Shown here one piece after another: positions 6,285 to 10,537 of a stretch of 10,537 nt of DNA. The number at the start of each line of letters is the position of its first letter. The first letter of the stretch is position 1. The notes under the pieces are model-generated. The model had not been told where the DNA came from, searched no databases, and saw nothing but the letters and a program-made list of their open reading frames with translations. Source of the DNA: Holophagales bacterium UBA5066. GTDB lineage: Bacteria > Acidobacteriota > Thermoanaerobaculia > UBA5066. The position numbers were made by a program, and so were the translations under genes. The stretch spans positions 1 to 10,537 of the forward strand of contig DIAY01000169.1 in assembly GCA_002414905.1 (NCBI GenBank), written 5' to 3'.

Positions 6285-6827
6285 CTAGCGCCCGAACGGC
6301 ATGCCCAGCTCGCGGAGCAGGACTTTCGCCCTGTCGTCGGAGCCGGCCGTCGTCACGATCGTGACGTTGAGGCCTTTCGACTTGTCCACCTTACCCGGAT
6401 CGATCTCCGGGAAGACGAGGTGGTCCTTGATGCCGAGCGTGTAGTTTCCGCGGCCATCGAAGGCCCGGGAGGGCACGCCTCGGAAGTCACGCACCCGCGG
6501 AAGGGCGATGTTCAGGAGGCGGTCGAGGAACTCGTACATCCTCTCGCCGCGCAGTGTGACCCGGCAGCCGATCGGCATGCCGGCGCGGAGCTTAAACGTC
6601 GCGATCGACTTGCGGGCGCGCGTGATGACCGCGCGCTGGCCAGCGATCTTCGACAGCTCCTCGGCGGCGGCTTCGACGATCTTCACGTTCGTGATCGCCT
6701 CTCCGACGCCCATGTTCAGGACGACCTTGTCGATCTTCGGAACCGCCATCGGGTTGTCGATCCCGAATTCCTTCTTCAGGACCGGGACGACGTCCTTGCG
6801 GTACTTGTCTTTGAGCCGCGCCGTCAT
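6285..6827 (-). CDS. rplE: 50S ribosomal protein L5
   Basis: L5 binds 5S rRNA with L18, forms the central protuberance and contacts P-site tRNA. The 180-residue product has normal length. It shows VPKIDKVVLNMGVGEAITN at about residues 29-47, the signature GQRAVITRARKSIATFKLR at about 63-81, and AGMPIGCRVTLRGERMYEFL (82-101). The C-terminal half has RGNYTLGIKDHLVFPEID. The ATG is 3 bases after the rplX stop, and its purine-rich site (GGGAG) lies inside the end of rplX, so L24 and L5 are probably coupled. In E. coli this junction is where S8 represses the spc operon; I cannot tell by eye whether a comparable S8-binding fold exists here. Confidence 0.98.
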   Translation of the reverse strand: MTARLKDKYRKDVVPVLKKEFGIDNPMAVPKIDKVVLNMGVGEAITNVKIVEAAAEELSKIAGQRAVITRARKSIATFKLRAGMPIGCRVTLRGERMYEFLDRLLNIALPRVRDFRGVPSRAFDGRGNYTLGIKDHLVFPEIDPGKVDKSKGLNVTIVTTAGSDDRAKVLLRELGMPFGR

Positions 6828-6830
6828 CTC

Positions 6831-7199
6831 TTACGCTCCCGTCTTCCTGGTCACGGCAGAGATCGTCGCGCTGCTCCGGCGGGCGTATCGCACGCGCTCG
6901 CCCCCCTCGACGCGCACGCCGACGCGGGTCGGCTTGCCCGTCTCCGGGTCCCGGAGCATGACGTTCGAGATGGCGATGGCCGCCTCCCTCTCGACGATCC
7001 CGCCCTTGATGTTCTTCTGCGGGTTCGGGCGCGTGGCACGCTTGATGAGGTTCACTCCCTCCACCACGACCCGGCCCTTCGCCGGCACGACGCGCAGGAC
7101 CTTCCCGTGCGCCCCCCGGTTCTTGCCGGTCATGATGACGACGTCGTCACCCTTCCGGACGGTGGTCTTTCCCTTGTATTCGGGCTGCTTCTTTTTCAT
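6831..7199 (-). CDS. rplX: 50S ribosomal protein L24
   Basis: L24 starts large-subunit assembly by binding the 5' domain of 23S rRNA and later lies near the tunnel exit. The 122-residue product has a KOW motif at about residues 14-40 (VRKGDDVVIMTGKNRGAHGK), then VEGVNLIKRATRPNPQKNIK and GGIVEREAAIAISNVML, all typical. The length is a little above the 100-110 common in the family because of extra basic residues at both ends. The ATG lies 10 bases after the rplN stop with TGAGG about 8 bases upstream. It ends in TAA only 3 bases before rplE. Confidence 0.97.
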   Translation of the reverse strand: MKKKQPEYKGKTTVRKGDDVVIMTGKNRGAHGKVLRVVPAKGRVVVEGVNLIKRATRPNPQKNIKGGIVEREAAIAISNVMLRDPETGKPTRVGVRVEGGERVRYARRSSATISAVTRKTGA

Positions 7200-7209
7200 C
7201 GCGGGCGCC

Positions 7210-7584
7210 TCAGATCACCTCGGGAGCCAGCGAGATGATTTTCATGAACTTCTTCTCGCGGAGCTCCCGTGCGACCGGTCCGAACACGCGGGTACCGATC
7301 GGCTCTTTGTCGTTATTGATCAGAACGGCCGCGTTGGTGTCGAACCGGATGTAGCTGCCGTCCCGGCGGCGCTGCTCGCGGCGCGTCCGGACGATGACGG
7401 CTTTCACGACATGCCCCTTCTTCACGGCGTCCGGCGCATCCGGAGACGACTCCCTCACCGCACAGGTGATCACGTCTCCCAGGTGTCCGTACTGCCCGAC
7501 GGACCCCCCTTTGAGGCGGATGCAGAAGAGGCGCTTGGCTCCGGAGTTGTCCGCGACGTCGAGGATCGTCCCCATCTGAATCAT
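7210..7584 (-). CDS. rplN: 50S ribosomal protein L14
   Basis: L14 lies at the subunit interface, makes inter-subunit contacts with 16S rRNA and is the ribosomal binding site of the silencing factor RsfS in species that have it. The 124-residue product has the family opening MIQMGTILDVADNSGAKRLF, then LGDVITCAVRESSP at about 37-50, KKGHVVKAVIVRTRRE at about 56-71 and the final block GTRVFGPVARELREKKFMKI. A two-residue excess in the loop SSPDAPDAVKK explains the length of 124 instead of the usual 122. The ATG follows a GGAGAGGAG stretch. This gene opens the spc-type block, but the gap to rpsQ is only 15 bases and shows no promoter. Confidence 0.98.
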   Translation of the reverse strand: MIQMGTILDVADNSGAKRLFCIRLKGGSVGQYGHLGDVITCAVRESSPDAPDAVKKGHVVKAVIVRTRREQRRRDGSYIRFDTNAAVLINNDKEPIGTRVFGPVARELREKKFMKIISLAPEVI

Positions 7585-7599
7585 GGTGGCTCTCCTCTC

Positions 7600-7893
7600 C
7601 TACCCCTCGCGCCGCGCTGCGGTCACGACGGCACGAACACGCCAGCGCTTCCGCGCGGACAGGGGCCGGGTCTCCTCGATCTCGACGACGTCCCCGGGAA
7701 TGCACGCGAAGACGCGGTCGTCGGCGAGGAACCGGGCGGACTTCTTCTGGAACTTCCCGTAGCGGTCGTGCTTGACGAGGCGGGTGACCTCGACGACGAC
7801 GGTCTTCTCCATCTTGTTGGAGACGACCGTGCCGACCTTGCGGCTCTTGCGGACCGCGGGCTTCTCCACGGCGGGTGTGATCTCGGTGGTCAT
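7600..7893 (-). CDS. rpsQ: 30S ribosomal protein S17
   Basis: S17 is an OB-fold 16S rRNA-binding protein that acts early in assembly of the small-subunit body. The 97-residue product has the core RKVGTVVSNKMEKTVVVEV (about residues 18-36), VKHDRYGKFQKKSARF (40-55) and the signature block PGDVVEIEETRPLSARKRW (66-84). About 15 extra residues (MTTEITPAVEKPAVR) precede the core, giving a slightly long protein. The ATG overlaps the rpmC stop (ATGA), with an AGAGGCAGG purine-rich stretch upstream. It ends in TAG, 15 bases before rplN. Confidence 0.97.
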   Translation of the reverse strand: MTTEITPAVEKPAVRKSRKVGTVVSNKMEKTVVVEVTRLVKHDRYGKFQKKSARFLADDRVFACIPGDVVEIEETRPLSARKRWRVRAVVTAARREG

Positions 7894-8080
7894 CGGGCCT
7901 GCCTCTCGGCCGTCTTCAGCCGCGCGATATCGCGGCGCAGCTGGCGGATCTTCATCGGGTTCTCCAGCTGGCCGGTGGCCTTCTGGAGGCGGAGATTAAA
8001 GAGCGCCTGCGTCCACTCGCGCAGCTTGACGGTGCGCTCGTCGTCGGACCAGCCCTTCATCGTTTCGACGGTCGTCCCTT

Positions 8081-8084
<4 letters not shown>
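7890..8084 (-). CDS. rpmC: 50S ribosomal protein L29
   Basis: L29 is a small helical protein near the polypeptide exit that forms part of the docking site for trigger factor and SRP together with L23. The 64-residue product contains the L29 core LFNLRLQKATGQLENPMKIR, followed by QLRRDIARLKTAERQAR. I chose the ATG at 8084 over the in-frame ATG at 8060 because it overlaps the rplP stop as ATGA and has a perfect GAGGAGG site 7 bases upstream. The later ATG has no well-placed site. The open frame continues upstream across rplP as a shadow and should be ignored. The TGA stop overlaps the rpsQ ATG, again as ATGA. Confidence 0.95.
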
Positions 8085-8506
<422 letters not shown>

Positions 8507-8518
8507 GGCGGGGCTTCC

Positions 8519-9166
8519 TTACGCGACCTTCCGGCGCGACTTCGCGCGGTGGAGGTCGCCCTTGTAGATCCAGCACTTGACGCCGATCTTCCCGTACGTC
8601 GTGCGAGCTTCGGCAAAGCCGTAGTCGATGTCGGCCTTGAGCGTGTGGAGCGGCAGGCGCCCCTCCTGGTACCACTCCGATCGCGCGATCTCAGCCCCGT
8701 TGAGGCGGCCGGAACAGCGGATCTTGATTCCCTGGGCGCCGAAGCGGAAGGCGGATTCCATCCCCTTCTTCATCGCCCTGCGGAAGGCGACCCGGCGCTC
8801 GAGCTGCATCGCGATCGACTCGGACACGAGCTGGGCGTCCGTCTCGGGCCGCTGGATCTCGACGATGTTGACGTGGATGTCCTTCCCGAGCCGGCGCTGA
8901 AGCCGGTCGCGAAGCTGATCCACGGCCGCACCCTTCTTCCCGATGATGACGCCGGGACGGGCGGTCATGATGTTGATCTTGAGCTTGTTGCCGCGTTCGA
9001 TCTCCACTTCCGACACGGCTGCGTTCGCGAGGTCGCGCTTGAGCTCGGCCCGCAGCTTCAGGTCGTCGTGGAGAAAGCGGAGATAGTCCTTCTCGGCGTA
9101 CCAGCGCGAGTGCCAGGTCCGGTTGTAGCCGATGCGGAATCCGTACGGATGAACCTTCTGACCCAT
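8519..9166 (-). CDS. rpsC: 30S ribosomal protein S3
   Basis: S3 lies at the mRNA entry channel of the small subunit and contributes to mRNA unwinding. The 215-residue product starts MGQKVHPYGFRIGYNRTWHS. It has the type-2 KH domain with the GxxG-type loop in GVIIGKKGAAVDQLRDRL (around residues 65-82). The C-terminal domain carries SGRLNGAEIARSEWYQEGR and the strand block DYGFAEARTTYGKIGVKCWIYKG. The open frame runs further upstream to 9319, but that stretch is the antisense-free shadow of rplV and the family start is MGQKV, so I place the ATG at 9166. It begins 7 bases after the rplV stop with an AGGA-type site in the junction, and ends in TAA. The length is normal. Confidence 0.98.
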   Translation of the reverse strand: MGQKVHPYGFRIGYNRTWHSRWYAEKDYLRFLHDDLKLRAELKRDLANAAVSEVEIERGNKLKINIMTARPGVIIGKKGAAVDQLRDRLQRRLGKDIHVNIVEIQRPETDAQLVSESIAMQLERRVAFRRAMKKGMESAFRFGAQGIKIRCSGRLNGAEIARSEWYQEGRLPLHTLKADIDYGFAEARTTYGKIGVKCWIYKGDLHRAKSRRKVA

Positions 9167-9173
9167 CTTCGTC

Positions 9174-9785
9174 CTACTCCTGCCCGCCGGCGGGCTCCGG
9201 GGCCTTCGCGCTCTTGGCCGCCCTGGGGGCCTTCGGCTTGCCTTCGGCCTTCGGGGCGGACTTCGCCGCATCCTTCGGGGCCGACGGCCGGGCGGCGGCC
9301 TTGGCGACGGCCGCGGCAACCTTTCCGCCCTTCTTCTTGGCGACCGGGCGGGCCGGCTCGGCGGCGAGCCCCGCCTTGCGCCGGACGACCGGGTCGTCCG
9401 ACAGGTGGACGGTCACGTGGCAGAACGGCCGCGTGACGAGCCACATCCGGCCCTGCGGACCGCTCATGAAGCGGGGCCGCGCGTATCGCTTCTTGTAGTT
9501 GGAAACCGAGCGGATCATGGAGTTGCGCTGGAGGGGTTTGCGACCGGCGCCGTCCACGAGGATGCGGGAGACGACGAGGGCGTCCGCGTCCACGCCCGAG
9601 CCGTTCTGCTGGGCGTTGGCGACGGCCGACTCCAGGAGCTTCTTCAGATCGGGCGCGCAGCCCTTCGGCGTGGCACGCAGCATGGCGAGCGCGCGGCCGA
9701 CCGGCTTCATCCGGATCAGATCGACGACGAGCCGCACTTTCTGTGCGGAGCCGCGGTAGTGGCGGAGGCGGGCAACGGCTTCCAT
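9174..9785 (-). CDS. rplV: 50S ribosomal protein L22 with internal insertion and long C-terminal tail
   Basis: L22 binds 23S rRNA and sends a beta-hairpin into the nascent-peptide exit tunnel beside L4. The N-terminal half is typical: RGSAQKVRLVVDLIRMKPV at about residues 11-29 and LESAVANAQQN at 51-61. The product is 203 residues against about 110 for the family. Two parts account for this. Between VD78 and RFM (105-107) there are 26 residues where E. coli L22 has 6, so about 20 residues are inserted next to the tunnel hairpin. After the conserved final strand (HVTVHLSD, 123-130) comes a 73-residue tail made mostly of Ala, Lys and Pro. The ATG start has GGAGG four bases upstream and the stop is TAG. 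The reading frame is open and clean throughout, so I see these as genuine coding parts and not a frameshift. Confidence 0.96.
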   Translation of the reverse strand: MEAVARLRHYRGSAQKVRLVVDLIRMKPVGRALAMLRATPKGCAPDLKKLLESAVANAQQNGSGVDADALVVSRILVDGAGRKPLQRNSMIRSVSNYKKRYARPRFMSGPQGRMWLVTRPFCHVTVHLSDDPVVRRKAGLAAEPARPVAKKKGGKVAAAVAKAAARPSAPKDAAKSAPKAEGKPKAPRAAKSAKAPEPAGGQE

Positions 9786-9795
9786 CGGGCCTCCG

Positions 9796-10095
9796 CTACT
9801 TCGCCGCCGGGGCCGGCGAAGCCCCCTTCTCGACCTTCCGGCCGGAATGGCCCTTGAAGGTCCGGGTGGGAGAGAACTCGCCGAGCTTGTGTCCCACCAT
9901 GTTCTCGGAGAGGTAGACGGGGATGAACTTCTTGCCGTTGTGGACCGCGAGCGTGTGACCGACCATCTCGGGCATGATCGTCGAACGGCGCGACCAGGTC
10001 TTCACGACGCGCTTGTCCCCTGCCGAGTTGAGGGCGACGATCTTCTCAAGGAGGTGGCCGTCCACGAAGGGGCCTTTCTTTGTCGAACGCGACAT
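9796..10095 (-). CDS. rpsS: 30S ribosomal protein S19
   Basis: S19 sits in the head of the small subunit, pairs with S13 and contacts 16S rRNA and the A-site tRNA region. The 99-residue product starts MSRSTKKGPFVDGHLLEKI and has the S19 core, with WSRRSTIMPEMVGHTLAVHNG at about residues 34-54 and the block MVGHKLGEFSPTRTFKGH at about 66-83. The length is slightly above the usual 85-95 because of a short Ala/Pro/Lys tail (GASPAPAAK). The ATG start is preceded by AAGGA about 7 bases upstream and the gene ends in TAG. It lies between rplB and rplV, as in nearly all bacteria. Confidence 0.98.
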   Translation of the reverse strand: MSRSTKKGPFVDGHLLEKIVALNSAGDKRVVKTWSRRSTIMPEMVGHTLAVHNGKKFIPVYLSENMVGHKLGEFSPTRTFKGHSGRKVEKGASPAPAAK

Positions 10096-10116
10096 CAGGG
10101 TTTCCTTCGCTCCGCC

Positions 10117-10537
10117 TTACTTCTTGCGGCGCTTGACGATCATGTTGTCAGTGCGCTTGTTGTTCCGGGTCTTCGAGCCCTTGGTCTTCCAGCCCCACGG
10201 GGAGCAGGGGTGCCGGCCGCCCGAGGTCTTCCCCTCGCCACCGCCCATCGGATGGTCGACCGGATTCATCGCGACGCCTCTGTTGTGCGGCTTCCAGCCC
10301 AGCCATCGGTTCCGGCCCGCCTTGCCGATCGAGATGTTCTCGTGCTCGAGATTCCCGACCTGCCCGATCGTGGCATAGCAGCCGATGCGAACCTTGCGGA
10401 GCTCGCCGGAGGGCATGCGGAGGAGGCAGTGCTCGCCCTCCTTGGCCATGACCTGCGCGCCCGCGCCGGCGGACCGGACCATCTGGCCGCCCTTTCCGGG
10501 CGTCAGCTCGACATTGTGGACGACCGTGCCGAGCGGG
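10117..10537 (-). CDS. rplB: 50S ribosomal protein L2, C-terminal part (5' end outside window)
   Basis: L2 is a core large-subunit protein that binds 23S rRNA near the peptidyl-transferase centre and helps join the subunits. The window holds the last 139 codons and a TAA stop; the gene is cut by the right edge. The visible part opens with the family block PLGTVVHNVELTPGKGGQ and carries the C-terminal signature MNPVDHPMGGGEG, followed by HPCSPWGWKTKG and a basic end. The histidine of DHP, equivalent to E. coli His229 (mature numbering), is present at 10252-10254. The second histidine of the usual DHPHGGG is methionine here (10246-10248). This C-terminal block is highly conserved, so the assignment is secure. 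It is followed by rpsS after 21 bases, the standard S10-operon order. Confidence 0.98.
   Translation of the reverse strand, partial: PLGTVVHNVELTPGKGGQMVRSAGAGAQVMAKEGEHCLLRMPSGELRKVRIGCYATIGQVGNLEHENISIGKAGRNRWLGWKPHNRGVAMNPVDHPMGGGEGKTSGGRHPCSPWGWKTKGSKTRNNKRTDNMIVKRRKK

Noticed and set aside
6828..6830. S8 repressor-binding site at the rplX-rplE junction, as in E. coli
   Set aside because: The junction is only 3 bases and I cannot identify the required fold in the flanking coding sequence by eye. A covariance search would be needed.
9167..9319. 51-residue upstream extension of the S3 frame
   Set aside because: It overlaps the end of rplV in another frame and reads as Arg/Pro-rich noise; MGQKVHPYG at 9166 is the family start.

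Overview
The window is one continuous run of the bacterial S10-spc ribosomal protein gene cluster, read entirely from the minus strand, so transcription goes from high to low coordinates. The DNA is clearly GC-rich (roughly 60-65% by eye). The order is rplB(partial)-rpsS-rplV-rpsC-rplP-rpmC-rpsQ-rplN-rplX-rplE-rpsN-rpsH-rplF-rplR-rpsE-rpmD-rplO-secY-adk-map-infA-rpmJ(partial). Insertion of adk and map between secY and infA is the arrangement of many non-proteobacterial phyla, not that of E. coli. S14 and L36 are the zinc-binding (C+) forms and adenylate kinase is the short form. A GC-rich bacterium from Acidobacteriota or a similarly placed phylum would fit, but that is a weak inference and the phylum cannot be fixed from the sequence alone.

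Layout in transcription order: 10537-7600 is the distal S10-operon part (L2, S19, L22, S3, L16, L29, S17). 7584-3246 is the spc part (L14, L24, L5, S14, S8, L6, L18, S5, L30, L15). 3249-1843 encodes the SecY translocon subunit. 1839-392 holds two housekeeping enzymes, adenylate kinase and methionine aminopeptidase. 370-1 holds initiation factor IF-1 and the start of L36. The next genes in this family of operons would normally be rpsM-rpsK-rpsD-rpoA-rplQ, outside the window.

The genes are packed very tightly. The largest gap is 61 bases (infA to rpmJ) and all others are 21 bases or less. Six junctions overlap by 1-4 bases (ATGA, GTGA, TTGA, TGATG), which suggests translational coupling and roughly matched output of the subunits. 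I see no internal promoter or factor-independent terminator. Start codons are mostly ATG, with GTG for secY, adk and rpsH and TTG for rpsE.

This is core genome and I did not find a new defence, mobile or regulatory system. The points worth a second look are lineage-type elaborations of conserved proteins: a roughly 20-residue insertion in the tunnel-hairpin region of L22, a long Ala/Lys/Pro tail on L22, a roughly 53-residue N-terminal extension on L30, low-complexity ends on S5, and a palindrome-dense non-conserved 3' end of map.
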